Shown here one piece after another: positions 31,751 to 40,568 of a DNA stretch of 64,000 nt. This DNA comes from JANXQG01 sp963709175. GTDB lineage: Bacteria > Planctomycetota > Planctomycetia > Pirellulales > Thermoguttaceae. The stretch lies in the NCBI GenBank assembly GCA_963709175.1, contig CAVPVK010000006.1, positions 273,776-337,775 of the forward strand. The letters are read 5' to 3'. The position numbers and the translations under genes were made by a program. The notes under the pieces were generated by a model. It was given only the letters and a program-made list of their open reading frames with translations. It was not told the origin of the DNA and ran no database searches. Numbering within the stretch: the stretch's first letter is position 1; every line of letters starts with the position of its first letter.

Positions 31751-32371
31751 CTAGGGTACCTTTCGTGATAGCGTCGGCGGCTGACAGATAATGTTCTCGA
31801 AGCCGCGGATGTGTTCTTCATGCCAGGAGCATTGGCCGCGATTGTGCGAGAACTTTTCCCAGTTGTGGCCGAGACGACGCATTTCGTCGATCGCCTCTGA
31901 AGCGGGCCAGTGCTGGTATTTGATCCGGATAAAGCCGGCGACAATTCCGGTGCGGTCATGTCCGGCGGAGCAATGGAAGACAACGCCGCCGGACTTCGCC
32001 GCGGCGAGGATTTCCCCCGCGATTGGCTCGATCAATCTAAGGGCCGCCTCATCGGAAAGGTCTTCCAGCGAGTTCTTGCCTGAATTGCGCAGCGGCCGTG
32101 AGAGAAAGCGGATTCCGGCCTTTTCCGCCGCTGCCCGCTCCAAAGCGAACGACGGCTTAATGAGTTGTCCCGTCGCCGAATCGACGACTTTGATCTTTCC
32201 CTCAATTTGTGCAGGGTTTTCCAGATCGATTACGGTCGTAATCCCGAGATCGCGAAGATGCTTCATCCGAGCGACCGCCTCATCCAGCGGCCAGGTCCTT
32301 TCTCCACGTTCGACCGTCTTGCCTAAATCGCGAACCGGACAAGCACACCGGAAAACATTGACTGCGCCCAT
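31751..32371 (-). CDS. Tyrosine/dual-specificity phosphatase-like protein
   Basis: At least 206 aa with the protein tyrosine phosphatase loop HCSAGHDRTG (HC-x5-R) near residue 135 and a preceding LGITTVIDLENPA strand, as in the Y_phosphatase3/DSP-like group. The N-terminus is uncertain. The ATG at 32371 has no good ribosome-binding site, and a signal-peptide-encoding segment lies just upstream in other frames (32375-32563). The native gene may therefore start at 32563 and be broken by small indels. Export would make it a periplasmic phosphatase. Confidence 0.78.
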   Translation of the reverse strand: MGAVNVFRCACPVRDLGKTVERGERTWPLDEAVARMKHLRDLGITTVIDLENPAQIEGKIKVVDSATGQLIKPSFALERAAAEKAGIRFLSRPLRNSGKNSLEDLSDEAALRLIEPIAGEILAAAKSGGVVFHCSAGHDRTGIVAGFIRIKYQHWPASEAIDEMRRLGHNWEKFSHNRGQCSWHEEHIRGFENIICQPPTLSRKVP

Positions 32372-32374
32372 CAA

Positions 32375-32563
32375 TCAAGCCAAGCGAGTGAAAGTCATTG
32401 ACGACCGCGTCTTCCGACGGGGACGCGCTCGCCCGACGTGCACCAAGGTTGCCAGTGCGGTGGTTTCCGCTTGCTCGCGATGCGCCGCCGGCGGATCGGC
32501 GGCAAGACCCCAGCCGGCTGCGAGAATTATCAGTGCTAACAGAAGACTACGAGTGTACTGCAT
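32375..32563 (-). pseudogene. Signal-peptide fragment, probable 5' end of the phosphatase gene
   Basis: From ATG 32563 the frame encodes a clear signal peptide (residues 1-22, TRSLLLALIILAAGWGLAA), then stops at 32375. A neighbouring frame (about 32420-32377) reads SEDAVVNDFHSLGLI, which joins naturally onto the phosphatase sequence GAVNVFRCACPVRDLGK. Two small indels would restore one exported phosphatase gene. Confidence 0.45.
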
Positions 32564-32666
32564 GGAATGCCATCCGCCGACGTGGCGTAAGTCCAGGCTC
32601 GGCTCCGCACCGCGGCGCACGAAATCGGCAACTTGCTCCAATGAAGGCGGGCCCTTGCACGCTTGG

Positions 32667-33087
32667 TTATTCCTCTGGCAGCGGGGCGTCGGTGAGCTTC
32701 CAGGCCGCTGCCGATGCGCTTCATCGTCCATGTGACTTCGCCCACCACGTTCCCGGTTTGCCTGTCTTTGACGCTTACGACCGCAGTCGCCGTATCGCCC
32801 GACTGTGCTTGGGTTCGTGCCATGAAAGCGATACTTTGCGTAACGTTTGCAGGCTTCTAGCGACGGCTCACTGCCAGGAGCGAACAACTGCGGCAATTTG
32901 GGCAACTTCCCTCTCATTACCAGCGAAATCGTCCAGGTCCTCAACGGGCATCAAAATCTCCACCGACGCGGGCCGAGACGGGTACCTTCTCCACCGAATG
33001 ACTGCAGCCGAGGGTCAGCGCGGATAGTGCGAGAAAAGGCGAAAGCAGCAGCAGCGGCGTGCGAATGCGGGAAAAAGGCGTTAAAAT
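32667..33087 (-). pseudogene. Broken lipoprotein gene
   Basis: Minus-strand frames together give a lipoprotein-like product. An N-terminus RIRTPLLLLSPFLALSALTL ends in the lipobox Cys at about 33025. It is followed in other frames by MPVEDLDDFAGNEREVAQIA, then TATAVVSVKDRQTGNVVGEV, and a WKLTDAPLPEE end with a stop at 32667. At least three frame changes are needed, and the expected start codon reads ATT (33087-33085). This may be a decayed gene or a stretch of poor base calls. It lies between the phosphatase and DUF1559 genes. Confidence 0.45.
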
Positions 33088-33172
33088 CTTTTGCTGCGCG
33101 GCGCGGACATATCGCATGCCCGGCGGCGGAGATCCAAAGGTTTTCTCGGCAAACTAGTTTGTGCAAAGCGAT

Positions 33173-34273
33173 CTAAAATGGCCGCTGGCCGACGTCGCCG
33201 TTGGCAATCGTGGCCAAGGCTTGCCAGACCGCAAAGTCGACAGTCTCGGACGCGACAAAACCAACCGCGCCATCGACCATGGCGACGTTGACCCCGCCCG
33301 GATGCTGGCTCCTTGCCGCGGCGTACGTCTTGCCGTCGGTTTGATCCTTAATGCAATGCATCGGGTCGCCCGAGGGAATCGTTGTGTCGCAAAACGGCAC
33401 TGTGTCGTAGGCGTCGTTCGTAGTGTTCGTTCCGCCAGCGTTCGGTCGAGTCTTGGCCATAAACAAGCTAGCGCCGGGCATGTTTAACGGCCAACTTCCG
33501 CGACCGTCGCTCTGGCTGTTGATGAAGGTGACTTCGCTCACGGCCATGGTATGCGAAAGCCCGTCCGTGATGTCGATCGGCCGCACGCCGCCATGATAGA
33601 CCTTCCAGACCCCGAGGAAGCTTCCAGAGTTCGCCGCCGTCTGCCATCCTGGAATGTACCTGACCCCAAAGAGACCATCGAGCGGCGACTTTGCGGGAGT
33701 GCCATCGCTATTCGCGCTATTGATGTAGAAGCCTGCTCCGGCGCAGCCGGCGTAGTTGCCGCGCGACATTTTATACGGCCCCTCGATGTCCCAACTTTCA
33801 TCGGTCAAGTCCATGGCCGGATTGCGCTGCAGAGAACTGGGGCATATATAGATAGCAATGTTCAGCGTGCTCGCCCCGTGGTGATCGTTGGCGTATCCAT
33901 GTTCCAGGTCGTCTACCACGTTGGTGTAGTTTTTGGCGAACCAGACGACTTCATTGTAGACTGCCTTATCTTCCAGGAATTCAAAGATGAGGTGGTTCCA
34001 ATTCGGCCCCTGGCACAGTTGGCAGGCGTCCTGGCCGCCAACGCACCAAGATTTGGTCGGATCAGAGCACAGGCTCACGCCCGGTGGATATGCGCCGTAC
34101 ACGTCCAAATGACTGTTGAGCGCAAGGGAAATCTGTCTGAGGTTATTCGCACACTCGATACGACGGCCGGCTTCCCTTGCCGACTGGAGGGCAGGCAAAA
34201 GAAGCGCGATAAGAGTGCCGATGATGGCAATTACCACCAGCAATTCGACCATCGTAAAGCCGCGTCTCGCCAT
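33173..34273 (-). CDS. DUF1559 family pilin-like protein (H-x9-DG)
   Basis: A 366-residue protein starting at ATG 34273 behind AGGAAAGAG. It has a type IV pilin/PulG-like N-terminus: cleavage motif RRGFTMVELLVVIAIIG, then a hydrophobic helix, with the methylation-site Glu in place. The DUF1559 body contains CANNLRQISLALNSH and ends with the H-x9-DG motif (HPGGVNVAMVDG). This family is strongly expanded in planctomycetes and is thought to form pseudopilin-like surface or periplasmic structures. It lies downstream of a PEP-CTERM gene (115-bp gap). Confidence 0.93.
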   Translation of the reverse strand: MARRGFTMVELLVVIAIIGTLIALLLPALQSAREAGRRIECANNLRQISLALNSHLDVYGAYPPGVSLCSDPTKSWCVGGQDACQLCQGPNWNHLIFEFLEDKAVYNEVVWFAKNYTNVVDDLEHGYANDHHGASTLNIAIYICPSSLQRNPAMDLTDESWDIEGPYKMSRGNYAGCAGAGFYINSANSDGTPAKSPLDGLFGVRYIPGWQTAANSGSFLGVWKVYHGGVRPIDITDGLSHTMAVSEVTFINSQSDGRGSWPLNMPGASLFMAKTRPNAGGTNTTNDAYDTVPFCDTTIPSGDPMHCIKDQTDGKTYAAARSQHPGGVNVAMVDGAVGFVASETVDFAVWQALATIANGDVGQRPF

Positions 34274-34388
34274 AACCACTCTTTCCTTAGATGATAGGCA
34301 GCGGAGACGCAGGCTTGCTTTGCCCTGCGTCTCCGCGGCGTTGAAACCATTCCGTGCCGGGTTAAGGCAGGCTGGCGAAATGGGCGGG

Positions 34389-35645
34389 CTAGCCGGCGCG
34401 GCGACGGCGCCAAGCCGCCGATCCGGCACAGACGCAGCCCACCAGGACAAGCACGATCGAACTCGGTTCCGGCACGGCAGACGGCGCCGTGGCGATGCCG
34501 TAAAATGCCTCGTTACTCGCGGGAGCGACCACTTGAGTAAAGGCGTCGCTAGGGATGGCGCCCGTGGAGCCGCTCAAGTCTTCGTACGTGTAAATGCCGT
34601 TGGTGCCGGAAACGGCGATGTCCACGTCGTTGGGGTTGCTCGGATCCTGCACGCAGATCAGACCGGTTGGATTCACCACGTTGTTGGCGAGGTTGAGCCC
34701 CACGTTGGTTTGATTAACCCAGGCGGAGCCATTGTAGTAATACTTCACGATTCCGGGAGTGCCCTGGTCTCCGATCGTGTACAGTGTGTTCACACCATTC
34801 TGCGTGTTGGGGTTGCCGGGAAGATCGAGCAGCGCGATTGACGAGGCTGACTGCCCGCCCGGGTAGTTGCCCAGTTGCGTGTTGTTGGCCTGCGAATTGC
34901 CCAGATTGGTCGTCGGTTCGCCGGTGCTGATCTGATAGGGGCCATGGTTTCCAACGGAACTGGAGCCGGTGCCGCCGTAGAGTTGGCCGTTGACTGCAAT
35001 GACGTCGCGCCAATCGGCGAAACCTTCGACCGTCGTTGTGGTTGCGGTCGAACCGCTACCGGTGACATAGGCCAACCCGCCGTTCGTCGTGCCGCCGCTG
35101 GACGCATACTTACCGAACGTCCAGAATCCACTGCCATCGTTGGTGTAGGCGCCTCGGATATAAGGGTTTGCGCTGCCGGGGCCGTAGGAATTGACAACGG
35201 TCGAGGTGTTTAGTGAGCTTGCCGAATTTCCAATGACTCCAATGACGGGCTGATAATTGCCCCCTTGGGTGAAGGCGTCTGCGGAACCCGCAGGCACCTG
35301 ATATCCGGCAAAAGTCAGCAGGTGCCCGTTCGTGGAGAGATTCAGCACGCCATTATGTTGAAAGTCACCGATGCTCGGGAGCGTCAGGGCACTGGCGCCT
35401 GAGGAGGGCACATCCATAGTCCCGACATAGGTGGCGCTGGTGCCGCTGAGTGCATACTCGTCCAGGTAGAGCGAAACCTGATTTGTGGACGAGGTCGTAT
35501 CGGGGTTCGTCGCGTCGCCGCCGCGAAGGACCACGATATCGCCGGGGGTAAAGTTCGTAATTGGGGTGTCTGCGCGGGCGATCAGACTGCCCCACGCCAA
35601 AAACGCGCACACCGGCGCCAACCAGGCAAAACTCCGGATCTTCAT
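34389..35645 (-). CDS. PEP-CTERM protein with the FTPGDIVVLRGGD N-terminal domain
   Basis: A 418-residue exported protein. ATG 35645 follows AGGAG at 7-bp spacing, and a signal peptide covers residues 1-25. The first domain begins NFTPGDIVVLRGGD and continues with NQVSLYLDEY, NGHLLTFAGY and a Ser/Gly-rich propeller-like region. The end is a PEP-CTERM anchor (AVPEPSSIVLVLVG and an Arg tail). The protein at 36829-39312 is a paralog with the same domain. A promoter is visible about 130 bp upstream. Confidence 0.9.
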   Translation of the reverse strand: MKIRSFAWLAPVCAFLAWGSLIARADTPITNFTPGDIVVLRGGDATNPDTTSSTNQVSLYLDEYALSGTSATYVGTMDVPSSGASALTLPSIGDFQHNGVLNLSTNGHLLTFAGYQVPAGSADAFTQGGNYQPVIGVIGNSASSLNTSTVVNSYGPGSANPYIRGAYTNDGSGFWTFGKYASSGGTTNGGLAYVTGSGSTATTTTVEGFADWRDVIAVNGQLYGGTGSSSVGNHGPYQISTGEPTTNLGNSQANNTQLGNYPGGQSASSIALLDLPGNPNTQNGVNTLYTIGDQGTPGIVKYYYNGSAWVNQTNVGLNLANNVVNPTGLICVQDPSNPNDVDIAVSGTNGIYTYEDLSGSTGAIPSDAFTQVVAPASNEAFYGIATAPSAVPEPSSIVLVLVGCVCAGSAAWRRRRAG

Positions 35646-35772
35646 TAACTTGCTCCTCAAAAACTAGGTGAAAAACAAAGGACGCATTGCACCACACGAT
35701 TATCAGTGTGTGTTTTGGACGCTGCTGGAAGTTATCTTGCTCCACACACCTCTAAAGCACGTGTATAGAAGC

Positions 35773-35801
35773 AGCCTAGACCATCCCGAAAAAAGTGTCA
35801 A
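35773..35801 (-). promoter_or_regulatory. Promoter of the 34389-35645 PEP-CTERM gene
   Basis: On the minus strand a consensus TTGACA (35801-35796), a 17-bp spacer and TAGGCT (35778-35773). This would leave a leader of roughly 120 nt. The remainder of the 374-bp gap 35646-36019 shows no gene. Confidence 0.45.
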
Positions 35802-36019
35802 CAAACTGGCTGGGGAGCGAAGGGGAGCAATGGCTGAAGTCGCCAGCCTTAGCGGATGCCGCCATCGCCCGCCAAAAGAAACCCAGCAGCTGCCTGCTCA
35901 GAATGGGCTGTCTTGAGATGGCGGCGCGGCTTTACTAATAGCAGGCTGTCGGCAGCCGAAAAAGAGGCGAATGGCAGTGACCCCTCGGGGCCAATCATTG
36001 CTTCTGCTGGGCTCCAGCC

Positions 36020-36775
36020 TCACGCCGCGCACCGCAACGGAGCGGCCGAGTTCCCGGAAACTGGCAGCTTGCCGGAGACGAGCGATCTCCAGCGCACACC
36101 TTCGCCCGTCCCGTCCCCGAGGAAAGCCAGGACGCGGGCTTCCTGGTCGCGATTCAGCCACTTGATCGTATCGTGCAAACGCCGCTTTGGCTCGACGTTG
36201 CGCGACGGCGGAAGGGGATCGTCGATGCGGGGCGGCCAACCTTCTTCCTCGAACGCGGAAAGGATGATCTCCTGGTTCCGCGCAGCGCGAGGAAAACGCT
36301 TGACGATCCGCCCGGCAAAGGAGAGCACCCCCACGTTGCTGTTCCATTTGGGCGCATCGGGGGTTCCTGAAACCGCCGGCGCTGGCGGCATCGAGCCGGG
36401 CTGGGGAGTCAAGCGGATCAACGTCGGCTCGGAAGGGTTGCCGCCTGCCAATGCCAGCCCCGCGTCGGTCAGCAGGAAGCGCGTGTCGGGCGAGAATCTC
36501 GTATTTATGCCGCGGGCGAACTTGCGGTCGGGATCGGCCGACCGGGTCACCTCGTGCGCATGGACCGCGTAGCCCTTTTCCACCAGCCAGCGGAGGTCGC
36601 TGTAGGTGAGTCCCAATTCCTGCAGCCGCGAGATTTCCACGGCAAACTGCCAAGGATCGCATTCCGCGTCGCGGGCATAGTCGTGGGCCTCGACCAACTC
36701 GGCAATGGCCGTTCCTGCCGCCCGGGAATCGCGGTGCGGGTTCAATGCAACCGTAGGCCGAAGTTGCCTGACCAT
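36020..36775 (-). CDS. Conserved hypothetical protein, winged-helix-like
   Basis: A 251-residue protein (frame open to 36859). I prefer ATG 36775, which has AGGGA upstream and gives VRQLRPTVALNPHRDSRAAG. The middle region (ISRLQELGLTYSDLRWLVEKG) looks like a winged helix. The C-terminal half has ILSAFEEEGWPPRIDDPLPP and PKRRLHDTIKWLN, a pattern I know from many planctomycete hypothetical proteins. Function is unknown; DNA binding is possible. Confidence 0.75.
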   Translation of the reverse strand: MVRQLRPTVALNPHRDSRAAGTAIAELVEAHDYARDAECDPWQFAVEISRLQELGLTYSDLRWLVEKGYAVHAHEVTRSADPDRKFARGINTRFSPDTRFLLTDAGLALAGGNPSEPTLIRLTPQPGSMPPAPAVSGTPDAPKWNSNVGVLSFAGRIVKRFPRAARNQEIILSAFEEEGWPPRIDDPLPPSRNVEPKRRLHDTIKWLNRDQEARVLAFLGDGTGEGVRWRSLVSGKLPVSGNSAAPLRCAA

Positions 36776-36828
36776 ACAGAGAATCCCTGTTTCCAATCGC
36801 CTTTGCCTGGACATGCGTTCGAGACGAA

Positions 36829-39312
36829 CTAGGTAACGCGTCGATGTCTCCGTCGCCATCCGGCCAACCCCATGGTCAGGCCTGCGATGGCCAACAATAC
36901 TGCCGTGCCGGGCTCAGGCACCGTACTCAGCCCGCCGCTGAGCGAGGCGCCCGCTGGTGAAATGGCTTGTGCATTGGCAACAGACGGATCGAAGATCACG
37001 ACCCCGCCTGCTCCGACGGTCAAGCTCGTCCCGTCGGAGATCGCCGCGCTCTCGCCGAAGATCAGCGTTCCATTTTCCACGATCGTGCCGCCGCCATAGG
37101 AGTTGATCCCGCTGAGAATGAGCGTTCCTTCGCCGGTCTTGGTCACGGCGCCGGTAGAGCCGGCGGAAGTATCCACAACGTCGCCCGATATCAGGGCGCT
37201 GTCGCCCCCGGCTCCGGCCGCCACGAAAATCTGGCGTGTCTCACCGTTGAGGTCAATGCCGTTGGTGAAGTTCACCTGGTTGTTGGCGGTGGGCGATCCG
37301 AAGGTCAAGATGCTGCCGTCTGGCAGGAAATACTGGGTACCCGTGCTGCTGGAGTTGAGGTTGCCCCATTGCAACGTGCCGCCGCCGTTGAACGTGACCT
37401 TCAGCGGGCCGCCGATGGCGGCGAAACCGCCGTCGCCCGTCCACTGCACCTGGTTCGCGCCAGTCCCTAGGGACCGGGCGATGGTACCGCTGGTTTGCAG
37501 GATCGCCGCGCCGGTATATGCGGTATTGCCGTTGAAAGTAAGGCTCGTGGCCGTTGGCAGCCCCACACCGAAGCTCGCCTGGAGCACACCCCCGGAGATC
37601 GTCGTCGCACCGCTATAGTTGTCGGAACCCGAGAGGACTAACATACCACTGCCGGAGGAGAGGTTCAACGCGCCGCTACCGCTAATTGCCCCCGTGATCG
37701 CAAGAGTGTCCCTGGAGTTGTCGACAGCCACGTCCGTCGACGTGGCGAGAGTGATTGGAGCGGCAATGGTCTGGTTGCCGCCGACGACAACCAAATTCGC
37801 AGGGAGGCCGCCCGAGCCTTGCAGCACGAACGATCCGTGGGCGGTCGCGATGAGATCGTACGATGTCGTGCCGGTCGAGTAGAGACTCAAGGCCGACAAC
37901 GTCACGCGGCTCGATGCTAAATCGATAGTTCCGCCTCCCAAGGTCCACAAAAGCGCGGCCGCGCCGACGCCGCTGGGCGTCGACGAAGACGACCAGCTTA
38001 GCGAATCAGCCCAACTCCCGCTGGGCGAGAACTTCATCCACTGGGGAAGCGCTGGCACTGCGGGACCCGGCGCAAGGGCCATGCCGTAGAACGCCATGTC
38101 GGTCGTCTGCGGAGTCGCAATCTGCGTGAAACTATTGGCTGGAATTGCCGTCGCCGGATCGCAACTCTTGTCGACATACGCGTAGATTCCGTTGGAACCG
38201 GAGACATAAATGTCAACCCAAGACGGGTTGATGGGGTCGATCGTCGCGACAAGGCCCGTCGGATTCAATACGTCGTTGGCCGCGAGGGCCACCTGCAGAG
38301 CAGCGTTTTGCCACTCGGCTCCGTTGAAATACCACTTCGTAATGCCAGTGACGCTTTGGTCGCCAATCGTGTACATGACGTTGCAGCCGTTCTGCACTTG
38401 GGCGGAGGCGTCGTTGGTCAAGACATCAAGCAGCGCCAAGTTCGAAGCCGACTGCACGTAAGTTGGTGCGGTTTGGGCACCGGCGAGATCGGCGTGCGTA
38501 AGGCTCGTGGTGGCTGAGGTGACCGTGACGTTCGACGGGGTCGGCAACGTGCCAAACGACCCAATAAGATACGGATCGTGATTGCCGACGGAACTGGATC
38601 CCGTGCCGCCGTAAAGCGTGTTGTTTTCAATGACTACGTTGCGCCAGTCGGTGCCCGGTTGCAGCGCCTGTACCGTGGCAGTGCTGGCACTCGAACCCGG
38701 CGTGACGTAAAGCAATCCGGCGTTGTCCGTGCCGGTGCCAACATAGTAGCTATGCGCTGAGGTAATGTATTTATTGAGCACATAGAAGCCGGTTTTGCCG
38801 TCGACGCTGTTGACGGCGCGGAGATACTGCCCGGTTTGCGACGTCGGGGAGTTGGGAGTGCTGGCTCCGGCAATCGTAGCGACGGTCGCAAGGGACGAGG
38901 CGGTATTGCCGATCTCCATGACGACATCATTTTCCGTCCCATCGGTCTCGTGCGGCGTTGGGCCGGGGGGGTTTTGCACCGGATCATAACCGCCGAACGT
39001 GAGATATTGGCCGTTGGCCGTGAGGTTCAGCCCGCCTTCGTGGGAACTGAATTCTTGACCGGACAAAGTCATTTCGGGCACGGCGACCGTGCCGACATAG
39101 GTTCCGGCCGGGGTGTACTCGTCAAGATAGGCGTTGACCATGCCGTTGGCGTCGGGCTGCGCCAGGTTGTTGGAATTGGCGCTATCGCCGCCACGGAGAA
39201 CGACAAGATCGCCGGGGGTGAAGTTCGCAAGGACCCCCCCGCGCGCTGCCTGACCGCCCCGCGCCACGAACGCACACACCACTATCAGCGCGGCAAACCT
39301 CCGGACGTTCGT
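36829..39312 (-). CDS. Large PEP-CTERM protein with beta-strand repeats; ACG in place of the start codon
   Basis: An exported protein of about 830 aa. It shares the first domain (NFTPGDLVVLRGGD) with the 34389-35645 protein, then adds autotransporter-type beta-strand repeats (SGSDNYSGATTISGGVLQ, GTLILSGINSYGGGTIVENG) and ends in VPEPGTAVLLAIAGL with an Arg tail. The gene start aligns base for base with the paralog, GGAGCAAGTTA followed by ATG there but ACG here (39312-39310), then nearly the same signal peptide. In-frame ATGs occur only further upstream (39387, 39471) without a ribosome-binding site. Either ACG is used, an upstream ATG is used, or one base is wrong. Confidence 0.8.
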   Translation of the reverse strand, partial: TNVRRFAALIVVCAFVARGGQAARGGVLANFTPGDLVVLRGGDSANSNNLAQPDANGMVNAYLDEYTPAGTYVGTVAVPEMTLSGQEFSSHEGGLNLTANGQYLTFGGYDPVQNPPGPTPHETDGTENDVVMEIGNTASSLATVATIAGASTPNSPTSQTGQYLRAVNSVDGKTGFYVLNKYITSAHSYYVGTGTDNAGLLYVTPGSSASTATVQALQPGTDWRNVVIENNTLYGGTGSSSVGNHDPYLIGSFGTLPTPSNVTVTSATTSLTHADLAGAQTAPTYVQSASNLALLDVLTNDASAQVQNGCNVMYTIGDQSVTGITKWYFNGAEWQNAALQVALAANDVLNPTGLVATIDPINPSWVDIYVSGSNGIYAYVDKSCDPATAIPANSFTQIATPQTTDMAFYGMALAPGPAVPALPQWMKFSPSGSWADSLSWSSSSTPSGVGAAALLWTLGGGTIDLASSRVTLSALSLYSTGTTSYDLIATAHGSFVLQGSGGLPANLVVVGGNQTIAAPITLATSTDVAVDNSRDTLAITGAISGSGALNLSSGSGMLVLSGSDNYSGATTISGGVLQASFGVGLPTATSLTFNGNTAYTGAAILQTSGTIARSLGTGANQVQWTGDGGFAAIGGPLKVTFNGGGTLQWGNLNSSSTGTQYFLPDGSILTFGSPTANNQVNFTNGIDLNGETRQIFVAAGAGGDSALISGDVVDTSAGSTGAVTKTGEGTLILSGINSYGGGTIVENGTLIFGESAAISDGTSLTVGAGGVVIFDPSVANAQAISPAGASLSGGLSTVPEPGTAVLLAIAGLTMGLAGWRRRHRRVT

Positions 39313-39618
39313 TAACTTGCTCCCCAGCCTGCCCGTGGCTTTCTCTCGTCGTGTATTGATCGAATTGGAAATAAGCGAAAAACTCATTGACACATAGACA
39401 CGCCTGACACATCTGGGCGTGCACACTTTTGCAATGGCCTCGAAACATTCACAGTTGCCCTTGTATACCACACTTATGCTAGCAACACGTTAGACTGGAG
39501 TTAAGAATTCGTTAATTTCGGATTGCTGCCCTGCCTACCGGGCTCCGAGCCTGGGGCTCCAGGGCATCCGAGCCTCGGGCTGCAGGGCACACAATCGGCG
39601 CCGGCCAGAGATGTTGGG
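39313..39618. other. Non-coding gap
   Basis: I see no gene here. It holds the upstream region of the large PEP-CTERM gene and a two-copy 23-bp tandem repeat just before a duplicated receiver fragment. Confidence 0.5.
39544..39589. repeat. Two-copy 23-bp tandem repeat
   Basis: Units 39544-39566 and 39567-39589 (starting TCCGAGCC) agree at 21 of 23 positions. They lie directly before the truncated receiver copy and may mark the duplication edge. Confidence 0.7.
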
Positions 39619-39891
39619 GTGGCCGAGAATGGCACGGCGGGCCCGGAGGCAGTTTGCCGTCATCGGCCCGGCATGGCCCTCATCGATATCGGCCTGCTTG
39701 GCCTCGACGGCTACCAGGTCGCCCAGCAAATTCGCGCGGATGCCCAAAACGAGAGCGCGCGGCTGGTGGCGCTCACCGGCTACGGGCGGCCGGAAGACCA
39801 CGCGAAGGTCTTGGAGACGGGCTTTGACGCCCACATGGTCAAGCCGATCCGCGTGGAGGACCTTTATCCGCGGCTGCGGCCGCGGAAGTAG
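39619..39891 (+). pseudogene. Truncated copy of the receiver domain of the 27597-31618 kinase
   Basis: About 268 bp nearly match 31349-31616, with about 20 mismatches counted by eye. They encode the second half of the receiver, with the phospho-Asp segment (ALIDIGLLGLDGYQ), VALTGYGRPEDHAKVLE and MVKPIRVEDLYP. The first half of the domain, including the early acidic residues, is missing, so the copy cannot be a working receiver. Several differences are in third codon positions. Confidence 0.8.
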
Positions 39892-40005
39892 GTCGCCGAC
39901 TTGATATTCCCCAGGAATGGCCTAAGCTTGAATAGCTAATCTCCGTTCTCGTCGTTCGTCCTCGTCACGCCCGATGCCCGTCCAGAGAGGGCACGAGGCA
40001 AGCTC

Positions 40006-40383
40006 ATGCGATACCTGTTATTCCTGGTCGTGCTAGTCTCTGTCGGCGGTTGCTCAAATCGAGGACCAAGACTGACCGGGAAGTGGAGGGTCGTGGATGC
40101 CAACAATCGCCCGGCTGATATCGAGTTCTTTCCCAACGGGAAGGCCAGTGTCAATTCGTCGGAATTGCTCGACTGGAAGCTGGTAGGGCGCGAATTGAAT
40201 ATCGTTCATCCCGAGTGGCCGGGCAGCCCCATTACCCTGCGAGTAACGTTTCCGGACCCGCAGCATCTCGATCTGGCAGTGTGGGATGTTCACACGCACA
40301 GGCAAATATCATCCCGTCAATTCGAGCGCATAAACGAAGAAGAACCGATGGCGGCGAATGGGGGATCGGGGCAACCGCAATAG
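40006..40383 (+). CDS. Small lipoprotein
   Basis: A 125-residue protein with a lipoprotein signal (RYLLFLVVLVSVGGC, lipidated Cys at 16). The mature part is short and beta-rich: LTGKWRVVDANNRPADIEFF, then an ELNIVHPEWPGSPITLRVTF stretch. This resembles lipocalin-like 'GKW' planctomycete lipoproteins. Function unknown. Confidence 0.75.
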   Translation: MRYLLFLVVLVSVGGCSNRGPRLTGKWRVVDANNRPADIEFFPNGKASVNSSELLDWKLVGRELNIVHPEWPGSPITLRVTFPDPQHLDLAVWDVHTHRQISSRQFERINEEEPMAANGGSGQPQ

Positions 40384-40568
40384 AGCGGACGAGTTTGCTC
40401 CGCCACAGATCGCTTCTTTCTGCTTCGCTGCAAACCGTACGCGGCAAGCCCGACGGAAGAAAGGAATATGGCAAACAGGAATATGAAGGGCCGCAGGGGA
40501 GTCCATCCCCCTGCCCCGCCATTTTCTTTTCTACCATCTTCCTTTCTTTCGTCGCCCGAGAAGTGGTC

